Below, one piece after another: positions 1 to 11,476 of a stretch of 64,000 nucleotides of DNA. The stretch's first letter is position 1, and each line of letters starts with the position of its first letter. The translations under genes and the position numbers were made by a program. The stretch lies in assembly GCA_024336345.1 (NCBI GenBank), contig JANFOG010000008.1:2108001-2172000 (forward strand), read 5' to 3'. Under the pieces are notes generated by a model. It was not told the DNA's origin and did not search any database. It saw only the letters and a list, made by a program, of their open reading frames with translations. The stretch is from Mariannaea sp. PMI_226 (lineage: Eukaryota; Ascomycota; Sordariomycetes; Hypocreales; Nectriaceae).

Positions 1-1
1 T

Positions 2-1423
2 CAGGTGAAACTGATGGGCTTGATATTTTCCCAAGCATCAAGCGTGGTGATTTGGCTTGGACGAGCAACAACTGGGAGTAGGCTCTCCATGGCCCTCCTC
101 AATGAGGTCGCCTCCAGCTCAGGTTCGACAGACGAAAGCGTCCTAAAAATGATTACTTCCAGGCCTGGAGTTGAGCGCAAGCTGAGACGGCTTTTTCACC
201 TCAGGCTTTACTGGACCCGGCAATGGATTCTTCAAGAGGCCATCTTAGCCAAGGACATTACCATCCACTGCGGTGGCGACACACTACCATGGGAAGCTTT
301 TCAAACAGCTGTAGAGAGAATCAAATCGTTAAGCTTGTACATAAAATCTTCAAAGATTTCGATCGAGGGCTTCTCTCATGGCGCGCTTGTGAGGGCGTTC
401 GATGGTACCTTCTCCGTGCTACTGGACACCATCAGGTCCCGTCTCCAGTCATCTTCAAGTCGGGAAATTGACCTGAGACGCGTCATCGGTATCAGTCAAT
501 GGTCTAAATGCTCTGTTATGAGCGACAAGATATATGGGCTTCTCGGCATGCTGGCAAGCACGATACCAGTTGACTATAATAAGTCCATCTTCGATGTGTA
601 TGTTGATGCTCTTCAGCACTTGCGACATCCCAGCGTCCGTGGATCTGCCGACTTGTACGATCTCTACACCGTCCGATTCAGCAGGCTTCTGCAAAGACTC
701 CTCAAGGGTCCAGTAGCCAATCCTGGATCCACCGTATCTTGTTTTATGGTTCAGGGATTGATCGGCGGGGAGATCCTCGGGTTGGCTGATCTCTCAACGT
801 CATATGATAGCCAAGAAGCAAGGGCTCGGGCTAGCGATTTAATTATTCGGTATTCTGAGGCTATGGAGGAATCCAAAAGAGCGAGCCTCAGCCAACTGGT
901 GGATAAATTCTCCTTCGAGTACAACCAGGGTTCCCACTTGTCCTCCAAGCCATGCGAGCCGCATCATTTCAGAGCCACGTTGGAACAAGAAGTCTCTAAT
1001 ATTGAAGTTCCCGAAGTCCTGCCGAGATCCGGCAATGTCCCTGTGCCAAAGACCTCCGTGGAAACCAGATCGCCGCCAAGGCTGTTTATCAGCACGAGTC
1101 TTAAGCCGTTGATCGGTTACGCTCCGTCGTCAGCGCAAACAGGTGACCTGCTTGTACGTTTCTTGATGTCTGACACATCCATCTTGATTCGACCGAGTGT
1201 TGATGGCTACACGTTTGTGGGACGTGCCTCTGTTCCCCGTCTCCCAGACAGCAGTTCCGATCTGTCATCAGAGACGCTCGAAATTGATCACGACCCGGTC
1301 AGCAGTGATCCGATAATTGTAGATGATTTAAAAGCATATAAACAACGCATCACAATCACATTAGATGCAGAAACTCTCCAGTTCATTTCCAACTACTGGG
1401 AGTTTGAGGGCATGAGAAGGTAG
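2..1423 (+). CDS. HET-domain (heterokaryon incompatibility) protein, 5' end outside window
   Basis: The frame is open from base 2 to a TAG at 1421-1423 (about 473 residues), and the first ATG-like position is not the true start, so the 5' part lies outside the window. The first residues include the VVIWLG core typical of the HET domain middle. At about residues 69-86 the YWTRQWILQE stretch matches the conserved (Y/F)W.R.W..QE block, and the following CGG resembles the 'lcG' element. DKIYGLLG (about residue 176) is the usual HET-gene follow-on motif. HET proteins take part in non-self recognition and trigger growth arrest or cell death after hyphal fusion; this role is inferred from the family. 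No C-terminal NACHT, ankyrin or WD repeats are seen; the C-terminal third is low in recognisable features. The domain call is secure and the biological role unknown. Confidence 0.85.
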   Translation, partial: QVKLMGLIFSQASSVVIWLGRATTGSRLSMALLNEVASSSGSTDESVLKMITSRPGVERKLRRLFHLRLYWTRQWILQEAILAKDITIHCGGDTLPWEAFQTAVERIKSLSLYIKSSKISIEGFSHGALVRAFDGTFSVLLDTIRSRLQSSSSREIDLRRVIGISQWSKCSVMSDKIYGLLGMLASTIPVDYNKSIFDVYVDALQHLRHPSVRGSADLYDLYTVRFSRLLQRLLKGPVANPGSTVSCFMVQGLIGGEILGLADLSTSYDSQEARARASDLIIRYSEAMEESKRASLSQLVDKFSFEYNQGSHLSSKPCEPHHFRATLEQEVSNIEVPEVLPRSGNVPVPKTSVETRSPPRLFISTSLKPLIGYAPSSAQTGDLLVRFLMSDTSILIRPSVDGYTFVGRASVPRLPDSSSDLSSETLEIDHDPVSSDPIIVDDLKAYKQRITITLDAETLQFISNYWEFEGMRR

Positions 1424-2706
1424 ACTCTACAATTTATGGCCCAAATGATCATGACCGGAAGGCTGTCCACAAAAAAAAAAATCCATACTTGAACTCACTA
1501 ATTAGTATGAACCGTGATGAAAAGGAAGTTTTGTAGTTTAATAATGAAGAGGTGTTCGTCTTCTTCCTTTCCAGTCCCAAAAGTCGAGTGAAACGTTGAA
1601 AACATAGCGGCATCCGGATTTTGTCAACAAATCCTAGGTTATGGCCCGGCCTTTCATTTTCACGTTTTATATTATCAATTATAACTTTCAAGAAGAAAGA
1701 ATTCATCGAAATAGTAGTCGTAGAGAGTATCATGCCACAATGAATCTGCTCAAGCACATGATCGATTGTAGGATAAAGTAGTTGAGACATCATTGACCTG
1801 CACAAATGGAACGCTCCACTTAAGAGCTGAGCCACTCTGGTAGATTACTGTTTACCACCCCATGTGTTGGTAGATGCAACGAGCTGGGAGAGCATGGTCT
1901 TTATTTTCTTATCATTGTACACCCCGTAAGCTATCTTGACGCCATAAACTTTTAGCAGGGCCTTAGCTAATGCAACCCAGCTGTTGTTCAGCATAACATG
2001 ATCGATCCTCCCCCGTAGCGGCTTCGTCTGACGAGGGATTGGTCTGATTTGGCTAACCTGGAAATGTTCTAAGGCAAGATTGGCCACAGTTGGTGTATTC
2101 GTCCGCGCCATTCGAATAGGACCCGCCGGACGACGTGTAGCTCTATTATTAGATCGATGACGTCTCGGCTGAAAAAGATACAGGGCATTGTAACTATCGA
2201 ACCAGAACCAGTTGAAGACAAAGAAAGCCGATTTATCTATGCTACTATTTTTTCGATAACGCCTTAGCGGATGTGAATTTTCGAACAGTTGAAGTTTAGA
2301 ATGCAAGTAGTTAGTGGATGAAGATACATTGGTTCGTCACATATGTAGGTGGTTCTCGACACCTTGATGCTGGCATGCAAAGCAGACCCAAGCGCCGTGA
2401 TACCCGAAGAGCCGCCCATATCCAGAGGAGCAGCACATGGTTGAACAATGGTGCCACGCGTCTCAGATCCCAAGGGGACATGTTCAAAAGAAGTAAGTTC
2501 CGGCTATCTACCTAACAAAAGAGCCAACGCCTTTGCCGAGTCAAGTCCGCTGGTATCCAAAGCTCACCGCAACGGGGAGAAAAAAAAAGAACCAATGTAT
2601 CCCTTTTTTTCTTACCACCTGACGACCATGTATTATGTAAATATCATTACCCTCCTGAAATAAGAGCGTTCATCCTCAATCTTACTCCCATTTTCCATAA
2701 CTCGCG
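1424..2706. other. intergenic, no supported gene
   Basis: About 1.3 kb, AT-rich in the left half. Only short open frames occur (up to about 150 codons, minus strand 1845-2306) and they show no recognisable domain or spliced continuation. It carries the 3' flanks of the two convergent genes. Confidence 0.6.
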
Positions 2707-3732
2707 TCACTCTCTCTTCACCAAATTTGAAGCCTCATTGCTGATATAGTCCTGAATCAAAGTGCAATCGCACTGAGAGTGGAGCAGCAGGCATGACTTA
2801 AGCTCAGTAACATCGTATCTCAACTTGGAGACCTCTGACTTGAGTCGTTCATGTTCTTTCCTTAGTGTTTCCTCCTGCACTTGGAGCGATTGAATGCTCT
2901 TGTTCTTCTTGGCCCGGAATTTGTTAGCTGCAACTCGGTTTTGCTGTCGAACCCGCTCGGTGACACCAGAAACGCCTTGTTCTCGACTCCTAGACTGCGC
3001 TGAGGTTTTGGCCTTGGGGCCCTTTGGTTGCGAGCACTGTCTTGATCCTTGGTCGCCGCCACGGACTGTTGTTTTGCTCAATTGGTATCGGGGCGGCGTC
3101 TCAGCTTGGCTACTCGTGGTAGAGCTCCGATCGGTACACTGGATTGTAGAATCGTTTGTCGACTGATCGGTGGCAGATTTGTTGGGGGAATAATGAGATG
3201 GAGCGTCATAGTCATGGTCATGGTGTTCGTCATTGGAATTAGAATTTAGCATACCCTCATCGTTCTGAATATACCCTGACGAGGTTATATGGACGCTCGT
3301 TAAGCCTCGCTTCAGGCCCGAGGAGGATGGGTCCGGATATGGCGACGTAGAGCTTCGCAAGGGAGGATAAGGCGTCGGATTGTGGGGGTAGCCGGTCAGA
3401 CCCTCCTCCATTAGCATGGGGTATCCAGGGGCGTACCCGAAACAGTTGTCGCTCAACATAAAACTGTTTCTCTGTTGCCCATAAATGGCGTTGATTGAAT
3501 CGTCGTGGATGGTGCTAGGGATGGCTGGTGTAGCCATCGATGGCCAAACTTCATAGGGTGGGCTTGGTAGCGCGTTGAGCCTGCCGTGTGAGGGCTCGTG
3601 CTTGAAGAAGTCTTCTCCGCTTTCACAACTGCCTCCTTGTGCTGGCATAGGGTGTGTAGGTTGATATAACATATACGTCATAACGCTAGCTTTCTGTGAA
3701 TCGGTGTCGGGGACATTGATGGTTTGTGACAT
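2707..3732 (-). CDS. bZIP transcription factor (ATF/AP-1-like)
   Basis: Single exon of 341 residues read from the ATG at 3732; the open frame extends to 3765 only through a TTG codon. A basic region lies at about residues 260-282 with the N-x7-R signature (NRVAANKFR), followed by a leucine zipper at about 283-312 with heptad Leu/Val positions. The N-terminal two thirds are rich in Pro, Ser, Thr and Gln, as in an activation domain, with an acidic/His patch around residue 175. The NR.AA.KFR basic region is closest to the ATF/CREB class (AtfA/Atf1-like) that acts in stress, conidial and secondary-metabolite regulation. The tail after the zipper is short, with a CxC-type CDC. A nuclear DNA-binding dimer is expected. 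Target genes cannot be read from the sequence; the more than 3 kb of upstream non-coding DNA is compatible with a complex promoter. Confidence 0.88.
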   Translation of the reverse strand: MSQTINVPDTDSQKASVMTYMLYQPTHPMPAQGGSCESGEDFFKHEPSHGRLNALPSPPYEVWPSMATPAIPSTIHDDSINAIYGQQRNSFMLSDNCFGYAPGYPMLMEEGLTGYPHNPTPYPPLRSSTSPYPDPSSSGLKRGLTSVHITSSGYIQNDEGMLNSNSNDEHHDHDYDAPSHYSPNKSATDQSTNDSTIQCTDRSSTTSSQAETPPRYQLSKTTVRGGDQGSRQCSQPKGPKAKTSAQSRSREQGVSGVTERVRQQNRVAANKFRAKKNKSIQSLQVQEETLRKEHERLKSEVSKLRYDVTELKSCLLLHSQCDCTLIQDYISNEASNLVKRE

Positions 3733-6700
3733 GGTTGCGGAGACGCTGACTGCGCCCTTACGCAAGGCTGTAAATATCCCTGGCGTCGCAAGATGGATGG
3801 GATGATGTGCTAATGATTATATATGATGGCCAGAAAGGCTGGGGCGGATACGACAAGAGCCTGAGGATGAGGGATGAGAGTTGATGCGGATAAGTGTGGC
3901 ACGGATTGATGGGTTCGGCATGGCATGGCATTTATGTGGAGTGAGTTGGGGATCAGAGGGATCTAAGCCCAAGAAAGAGAGGAGTGTGTGCATGGCGGAA
4001 TGGGATGCGACCAGAGGAAGTTTGATAATTAACTTCCCTACCTTGCGTTCAGATTCTTGGAGAGAGAAAGGTGCCGCCGACACTGGGGAGGTCCATCATC
4101 CCTGGACAAATTACTTCTCTCTCCGGCACGTCATCAACTATTATTGATGTTTGGCACATGACAATGCCGAGCAAAAGCAATGAAGCTGAGTCTATGCCAC
4201 CGACTGATGGAAAGAAGACGATGTGCCCGGCACACTATTTACGACTAGAGTGTGTGTTTGCATGTGTGGGCGCATCGATACTGACACCTAAAGGGTTGAG
4301 GAAGAGAGAGTCGTCAGTGAACCAGTGGACATTGCAGACCTAGATAGCTGTTGTGTCATGTACTATTCCTAATGGCTCACGAAATGGGCCAGCTGAAAGT
4401 GAAAGCCAGGGGGTTACATCTGGGAGGGGTGGCAGCTTAGTCCGTGCTCCGTACTCGTTTGCTACGTATGGATTGCTCTGCTAGCTAGATGGCCATGACC
4501 GACGTGTTCAACAGCTGGGGCAAACGGAATGTGCCATTGGGTTTTTGCAATGATGTGCTTGCCACTAAAGCCAAGACTTCCAGGGCATCGAAACGCATTG
4601 CAGAAAGAGGAATTAAATCTACAACAGCAGGAGAGCCAGTTGAGGATCCGCCTATGGAATGCGCTCATTCACACAACCCAACAACATCCCGCGGCCATGA
4701 CGCCCCCTCCCAGTGTGGACTGCATAGTCAGAGGAGTAATTCATACGGTCCGGCGCCCTCTCCGGCCAATATGATTGGCTTGGTCATCCTTAGACAAGGC
4801 GTGTTAGGTTTCACCCAAGAAAATGGGCACGAAGAATCAGGCATGTCCCCGTCTCATTGGCTGACGGAGCCCGCTCCGCCCCAATGATGATTCGTGGTGT
4901 CGCCACAAGGTGCGTTTGGTCAATGGCTTGTCTCTGAGGAAAAGGTGAGAGGTCTTGTCCCATCTCAAAAGAAAAGGTCGCACGGAGCAGTGCGATGGCA
5001 GTTGACGGGTTGTGTACAGGTACAGTGCTCTAAGGGTGCAGTTAATTTGCGCGGCGAACCGGAACCCTTCGTCTCTTGTCATCCGCTCGGGACGTCTGCA
5101 CATGAACCCAGCGCCGTGAAACCAGGGTCACAAGAGAAGACACCTCAAGAGGCCTAGTTTTTGCTGATCTTTGTTTCCCTTCTCCACGAAGCGAAGTAAC
5201 GGAAATGTCTGCAAGCCTGCAAGCCTGGTGTCTAGGGTGTGTGTGTGTGTGTGCTGGCACCGTAGTGACAGAGAGCCAAGAGACCTATCCTCGATGTCCA
5301 GGGGGTCGAAAGATTTAGCTGAGCTAGAAACTGGGCCTGACTTGTAATGCCCCCTTATCAGCACATATCTCTATGCAGTTGAGAAATAGACTATGTTCTA
5401 CTAACTCCCAAATTACCATATAGAGAGTTCAGACCTGCCATCACGCGTCCTTTAATAGACACTAGGTTATGGAAACTGCTTGGTGGAGGTATCCCATTTT
5501 GTGTACCGAGTTACAGATAACAATAGCTCAAAAAAATAGTCAACAAAAGGAAAACAAGGTAATGTGACTGAAACAAACCGATCTTATATACGTACCAATG
5601 AAGAGCTTCATAGCACAGGACAAAGATGACCGGACAGGGCTACTACGGAGTTTTCGGTCCGCTAAACAGGTGTTCTAGCCACATGGAATACTGGCATGGG
5701 CCCAAAATAAGAGGTGAGTAGATTGGAGTGTGCCTCGCTCTTTGGTCCCGGTGAGAACGAGTGTTCGCCCACTGAAGCCAGCGCTACCTACTCTTTTGCT
5801 CTGCCCTTGGCTTGGGGCTGGTTGGATAGGCAAGCACTCGCCTGGTAACATGCTTCACCCGCCTTTCAACGCTTCAGGAATTTGTGTACCTAACGAATAA
5901 TGAGGATAAGGGATGGTTTAGTGTGTTAGACTTACTTGTAACTGAGCTTGCAAAGGTTACCTAGGCACCTCACCATGGCGCGAGATCGTAGGAGGCGAAA
6001 GGTTCTACAGCATCTTCGACTTAGTGCCCTACAGGAAATATTTACACACAGCCAAGAACCGCGAGACAATATATGTCCGAGATTTACTTATTCCTTGGTA
6101 AATAGGAAGAGAGGGGGGCGCAGCTCCACTAGGAGAATTTTCTCACTTCATGGCTTATGTGGAGGAAACGCTTCTGTGGCAACGAGAGCCCATACATGCA
6201 GCATTTGCGTAGCTACTGACTCCAGTGACCCATCGTAAAGGCGATCAGTCGAGACACTTTGGTCCTGCAACCTTGGCCTCATGGCAGATACGGAGAAAGT
6301 AAGAAGTTAGAATGAATTGTCGTTTCCACAACCCAGGCTCCGCCAGCTGCAATGCTCTCTCTATCCGATAACGTAAGATATCTGACTCTTAACTCCCATT
6401 TATGGGAAGCCAGAATATTGATACTATAGGGAGAGTATGCCACATATCCCGGTCGGCGATCTTGATTCTTGTCAAGCAGACCCACACAGATACATTAACG
6501 CGTGATTGGCACTGCCGTCAGGTGGTGAGCGATCCGGTTCGCCGCATCCCCCGTCCTTCATCGCTAGCACAGGGTTCAAGTAGGTAAGATTATTCCGGCT
6601 CTGAAATTCGATGTCTTATCAAGCGTATGGTTCATTTAATGTATTATTATTACCGCACAAAATGGTTGTAAGGCTTCAACTATTAGGGACGCCAGTTATT

Positions 6701-7017
6701 CCGTGGGGCGTTAACCATGGATCTCTGTGCTATGCTCAATGACTAGCTCAGGGAGGCCTCTTAATAGTGCAAGGGTCGACACGGAAATGAAAACCCTCGT
6801 TGAATCTGAAGACTGCAAGCGTTTACATCCCCGAGGAGCGGACAAAGAATTTGAGCCCACCCTGAGTTATCCTCTGAGTATCATTTTCTGGCCAGATCTA
6901 TCCTCCAGGTCAACAAGATAATTCAGTTCAAAAAAAGTTATCCAACATCTATTCTGTACATGAACTTCTTCCACGAGATTCCAGCATGGAAAATAAAAAC
7001 CATCTGTTTCCCGCTCT
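3733..7017. other. long intergenic region upstream of bZIP gene, no supported gene
   Basis: About 3.3 kb. Open frames are all short (under about 135 codons), overlap one another on both strands and show no domain. A (GT)n run is present near 5238-5251. Part of this may be the bZIP promoter and a long 5' leader. I see no tRNA or mobile-element termini. Confidence 0.55.
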
Positions 7018-9108
7018 TTAACTCCATACATCTTCGAACCAACGATTGCTCCTCTTCTTATTCACCATCCAATCATTTGCTTGGGACTCAGGCCACCCAG
7101 TAATGTCCATTGCGGCCTTTGTCAAAACATTTCCCACTGCCTTTGCCATCGTGGCTGAGCCACATATGTACAGGGCTGCCTCTTTATCCTTGAGAAGCCG
7201 AAACACGTCTCGTTGTCTCTGTTTAATTGTATCCTGCACATAAGTCTTCTTGTCCCCTGAACGTGAGAATGCAGTCACAATTTCAAGCTTCCCGGCAAGC
7301 GAACCATTCGCTAGTGTATCTAGCTGCTCCCTGTATAAGTAGTCATTATCATTTTGGCAACCGAAAAAAAGAATCATGGGTCCCACGTCTCGGCCTATCG
7401 AGCGGAGGCGGGTCCTTTCTTGCAAGAAGGCATAAAAAGGAGCAATTCCTGTCCCAGCAGCGACCATGACTAGCGGGATTGAAATGTTGACAGGAAGCTT
7501 GAATTTGGATGGTTTGATCTGCACATGAATTCTGGGCTGTTCGGCGTTGATGTTGCTCGAAGCCTTGATCACTGAAAGATGCGTGCTACAAAGCCCAGGA
7601 ATTGATATCATGCTGTCTGAAGATAGCTCGGAAGGTTTTACAGCGACGGTTATGGAGACGTGGCGAGGGGATGTGATTCGAGAGCTGGCAATGGAATAGA
7701 GCCGAGGTTGCATTGTAGGTAGGATATCGATGATGAAAGGGAGAGGCAATGATTTCCAACAAGTAGATGAATCAATGCTGCAGGTATACTCCAGAAGTCG
7801 AGAGAGTGTCAAGTAATTGTTTTGCAAAAACTCAGAATAAGCCCTCCTATCTTGGCTGATCTGCTGGAGAGCGGTTCGGGTGCTCGTGGTTGGAGCCATT
7901 TTGGCCAAAATCTGGACAGTCTCTCGCGGAATGGGGCTGCAAATTTCCAAATAGAACCGAAAGAGAGCGCCAATAGTAGTCAGGGCAGGTACTTTGGCGT
8001 CATCATGATCAGACAACTGGCTAATCCGAATTGGTGTGGTATATTTGTCTTCAAGTCCTAGCATGCTCAGGAGGCGGCTGACTTCCTCTGTGGAGTTCTC
8101 TGGCCACACAGCAATGTGGTCACCGGTCTTGTATTTAACATGGGCGTGCTCGGATAAGTCCACAGTCACCTCAATGCACGCGCGGGTTTTGCTGGGATAC
8201 TGTGCGAGAATCCGATTTGCAATGACAGGAACTGAAACGGTGTCTCTACTCTTGGCTTGGCCTCGGTGACCCTTGCTGAGAGGAGGACCCAGTTGAAGTT
8301 GATCTGATGACAGCGAAGGATCTTCGACGACAGCCACTAGAGGCTCGTACCCTCTCTCCACCTCAGCAACGCCGAGTTGAGACACCAAAGTGCTGAAAAA
8401 AGTGTCCTTCCACTCCGTAAAATCTTCTTCGGTCGTTCGAGTGGCTTCGTCACCCCTTCCAGTGTGACAGAGCTGTGTGGCGCCACATTTTCTCATACCA
8501 TCAATAATACCCTCCACGGTTTTATTGTAGTATCGATAGTTTGAGTTCCCGCACCCAAATGCTGCAAATTTCAGGTGCTCCATGGACGCCAGGCCTTCAG
8601 ACTTCTTCGTGTCCTGCAGCCACGACATAAAGTGCTGTGCATTGTCACTAGGGTCACCTTCACCAAATGTGGAAACAATAAAGACCAATAGAGTTGAAGT
8701 TGTGATCCTTGTAATCGTTTCTGGATCAAAATCTTGCAAGTCTGCTACGATAGACTTCAAATTGAGTCGCCTGTGAACTTCTCTCGCTAGCCGATGAGCA
8801 AAGCCCTCGGCGGTTCCTGATTGTGAACCCCAGAAGATGACAAGATCGGCCGAGTTCGTTTTGGCCAAATCGGAAATGTTTCTTGACCGAATTTCAGTCT
8901 GAACATTGCGCACGAGTGTAGTTTGAGGTCGTTCAAACCACTTGTAATAATAGGGATCAGATCTAGGTAGAATGCTGCCCCGGTTGATGACGAATGCAGA
9001 ACCAAGAAGAACCAAGGGAAGGAGGACAAAGTCTGAGACACTTAAGGCTTCAATCCCGCTGCTGAGGAGCCGTGGCGAGGAATCGGGTAATGTGAAAAGG
9101 TTTGCCAT
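7018..9108 (-). CDS. NADPH-cytochrome P450 reductase (second-copy type)
   Basis: Single exon, 696 residues from the ATG at 9108; the frame upstream to 9207 has only a TTG start. The diflavin reductase architecture is complete: an N-terminal membrane anchor at about residues 24-42; an FMN-binding flavodoxin domain with SQSGTAEGFA at about 95 and STFGEGDPSDNA further on; a FAD domain with RLYSIASS at about 466; an NADPH site with GTGIAPFYAFLQER at about 550; and the conserved C-terminal DVWS. It passes electrons from NADPH through FAD and FMN to microsomal P450s at the ER. It lies head-to-head with a P450 gene (799 bp apart), suggesting a dedicated redox partner. It has no introns, unlike the usual fungal housekeeping reductase as I recall it, and its N-terminus does not resemble that form. 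I therefore infer an accessory paralogue. Confidence 0.93.
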   Translation of the reverse strand: MANLFTLPDSSPRLLSSGIEALSVSDFVLLPLVLLGSAFVINRGSILPRSDPYYYKWFERPQTTLVRNVQTEIRSRNISDLAKTNSADLVIFWGSQSGTAEGFAHRLAREVHRRLNLKSIVADLQDFDPETITRITTSTLLVFIVSTFGEGDPSDNAQHFMSWLQDTKKSEGLASMEHLKFAAFGCGNSNYRYYNKTVEGIIDGMRKCGATQLCHTGRGDEATRTTEEDFTEWKDTFFSTLVSQLGVAEVERGYEPLVAVVEDPSLSSDQLQLGPPLSKGHRGQAKSRDTVSVPVIANRILAQYPSKTRACIEVTVDLSEHAHVKYKTGDHIAVWPENSTEEVSRLLSMLGLEDKYTTPIRISQLSDHDDAKVPALTTIGALFRFYLEICSPIPRETVQILAKMAPTTSTRTALQQISQDRRAYSEFLQNNYLTLSRLLEYTCSIDSSTCWKSLPLPFIIDILPTMQPRLYSIASSRITSPRHVSITVAVKPSELSSDSMISIPGLCSTHLSVIKASSNINAEQPRIHVQIKPSKFKLPVNISIPLVMVAAGTGIAPFYAFLQERTRLRSIGRDVGPMILFFGCQNDNDYLYREQLDTLANGSLAGKLEIVTAFSRSGDKKTYVQDTIKQRQRDVFRLLKDKEAALYICGSATMAKAVGNVLTKAAMDITGWPESQANDWMVNKKRSNRWFEDVWS

Positions 9109-9907
9109 GGTGATGGTGGAATTGATTCCAGAGAGATCAGAGAGATTGAAGACTGCGTGTATACTGACATGAGTATCCGCCTCAAATAAATAGACGATAT
9201 ATAACAACTACCCCATGCTGACTCGCTATCATTCTACGCGCTTGCATTGATTGCTTGAGCGACCTAGTGGGAGACTGAATTGGCAACACTTTTTCAAATC
9301 GGACAGCATTCGCCGAATTGTGATTGAGTAGTGAATAGAATATCAATCTATCCATCTTGCACCATCCTTGAATAGTCGTAACTTGTCAAGATTAGGAAAC
9401 TGTTCGCCGAGGGGAACACTAGACCTGGCGAAATATTCCCGAGGGGCTGAATCCGAATGGCTCTCGCCGAGACTTGGCTGAAACAGGATATGGAGTTTTA
9501 TCAACCTCCACAGTAGTGACGCTCGTTCCTCTGTTATTTTCATGAGGATAATCTAAATTCTAGTTTCGGAGAAAATTATCTTTTTGAGGCCATTTCATCT
9601 TGAATTGGATTTGTTTTGTGCCACATTCCCCAAATTCGTTCCCGATTAGCGTCGACTCACGGTCTAGTTACCGGGGAATTGGAATTGGGGCGACAGGACG
9701 GGTCTAGGTATTGAAATAGAATAGAATAATTGAGAAGACAAGAGATACACCAAAGTCGAGAGAAAAAAATAATAAACATTATAAAGCAGGTATCCTTTTC
9801 CAACGTCACCAAGCTTATTCCGCCAGCTGAACTAAACTTTTGTTGCTGTTCTGCTTCTTTCTAGCTTCGTTGTGAACCCAGCACATCTATTCGAATCTTT
9901 TTTTACA
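9109..9907. promoter_or_regulatory. divergent promoter, P450 reductase / P450
   Basis: 799 bp shared 5' region. It holds two copies of TTCGCCGA (9309-9316 and 9403-9410) and one near copy CTCGCCGA (9463-9470), all on the plus strand within 162 bp. The motif contains the CCG triplet typical of Zn2Cys6 half sites. A pyrimidine-rich leader (about 9834-9870) precedes the P450 ATG. Regulatory function is inferred. Confidence 0.5.
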
Positions 9908-11476
9908 ATGGTTGGGCCTGGATACCTTGCATTAAGCATTGCAGCAGTTGTTGCGGTGTCATTCCTCATCGTCAAACCAGTCCTTCTCTACTATTTAGAT
10001 CGGAAAGGACTTCGAAAATATCCCAACTACGCGTTCCTATCAGGGATAACAGATCTCAGGCACTGTTATCTGGCCTCTCAGGGCTTTCGGTCTCGTGATC
10101 TGTACAAGGCACACAAGGAAACGGGAGAACCGATTCTACGAATTGGACCAAACTCTTTGTCGTTTGGTGACACCCGTGCAATCAAGCAAATCTACGGCCA
10201 CAACACCAAATGCATCAAGGACGACAACTATTCCGTGCTCTCAGGGTCGCATCGGCACCTGTTTGACGTTGTTGATAAGCCAGATCACGCTCGCAAAAGA
10301 CGTCTCTTATCTGCCGCATTTGCTATCAAGAATCTCGAAAATTGGGAGTATAAAGTTGTCTACACCGCTGAGCGCCTGTTCAAGGCCTTCGACGAGAGGT
10401 GCACTGCGCCGCTCAAGGGAACGACCCCAGATCCCACTGACGTCAACCTCGATTTCAATCACTGGATCAATCTGTGGACAATTGAAGCCATCAACTATAT
10501 TACCCTTTCAGCTAAGATGGACCTCTTGGACACTGGGTCGGACGAGGTCATTGCAGAAAAGCGTGACGGGACCCTCTACCAAGGTCGGTACCGCTTCGCC
10601 CAAAATCAGTCGGCCATTGCCCAGTCAGTCTTCGTCTGGGACTACAAGCTCTGGCCGTGGATTGAATGGCTGTCCAAGACTATTCCTAGCAGATACCGGG
10701 ATATGTGGAAAAATGGAGAGAGCTGGGATGATATTTATTATCATCAAGCTGCTGAGAGGTTGAGGAGATATGAAGCCGGAGAAGAGCTTGACGACTTCTT
10801 CTCGTGCATGATGGAAGACAAGACCGGTTCGCCAAACAACCTCGAATGGGGTGAGATTGTGGCTGAGGTCGGTGCCATCATCAACGCTGGAGCCGACACG
10901 ACGGCTATCGCTCTGACGCACATCCTAGACTTGCTGATCAAGCACCCTCAGCATCTGGCGCAGTTGCGGGAGGAACTCGATGGTGTGCTTGAAGAGGACG
11001 AAGTCATTGCCCCATATGACAAGGTTAAGGACCTACCGTTCCTCCGTGCCTGCATCGACGAAGGACTGCGGGTCATTCCGCCTACCTCTGCTGGACTACC
11101 TCGTCGCACGCCCAAAGAGGGAGCACAGATTCTGAACGAGTGGATTCCTGGTGACACGAGCGTGAACATGACCATCTACGCTGCGCACAGGGATCCCAAG
11201 ATCTTCCCGGACCCTGAAGTCTTCAACCCAACTCGGTGGCTGGATGTTGAGGAGCGAAAGCGCATGGAGCCTCTCTTCATCCCTTTCTCTACCGGAGCGA
11301 GAGGTTGCATCGGGCGCAATATTTCTTACCTGGAACAAATCATTGTACTCGCCTCTGTGGTTCATAGATATGAGTTTGCTGAGCCTTCTCCAGACTTCCA
11401 GTTGGAGAGAGTCGAGGCGTTCAACATTGTCTGTGGCCCCCTGCCTATCAAAATTTGGAAGCGCGAGTTTGCCTAA
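9908..11476 (+). CDS. cytochrome P450 monooxygenase
   Basis: Single exon, 522 residues. The frame is open from 9872 through a GTG, but the ATG at 9908 has a good context (A at -3) and is directly followed by a membrane anchor (about residues 5-28). P450 hallmarks are in order: I-helix AGADTT at about 327; K-helix E-G-L-R at about 385; a PERF-like region (FNPTRW); and the heme loop FSTGARGCIG with the thiolate Cys at about 467. It is an ER-bound class II enzyme. General similarity is to fungal P450s annotated as benzoate 4-monooxygenase or pisatin-demethylase-like, but I cannot fix the CYP family or substrate. The head-to-head reductase gene and the downstream MFS transporter suggest oxidation of an imported or exported small molecule. 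Confidence 0.93.
   Translation: MVGPGYLALSIAAVVAVSFLIVKPVLLYYLDRKGLRKYPNYAFLSGITDLRHCYLASQGFRSRDLYKAHKETGEPILRIGPNSLSFGDTRAIKQIYGHNTKCIKDDNYSVLSGSHRHLFDVVDKPDHARKRRLLSAAFAIKNLENWEYKVVYTAERLFKAFDERCTAPLKGTTPDPTDVNLDFNHWINLWTIEAINYITLSAKMDLLDTGSDEVIAEKRDGTLYQGRYRFAQNQSAIAQSVFVWDYKLWPWIEWLSKTIPSRYRDMWKNGESWDDIYYHQAAERLRRYEAGEELDDFFSCMMEDKTGSPNNLEWGEIVAEVGAIINAGADTTAIALTHILDLLIKHPQHLAQLREELDGVLEEDEVIAPYDKVKDLPFLRACIDEGLRVIPPTSAGLPRRTPKEGAQILNEWIPGDTSVNMTIYAAHRDPKIFPDPEVFNPTRWLDVEERKRMEPLFIPFSTGARGCIGRNISYLEQIIVLASVVHRYEFAEPSPDFQLERVEAFNIVCGPLPIKIWKREFA

Noticed and set aside
1845..2306. 153-codon minus-strand open frame
   Set aside because: No domain, irregular composition, no spliced extension.
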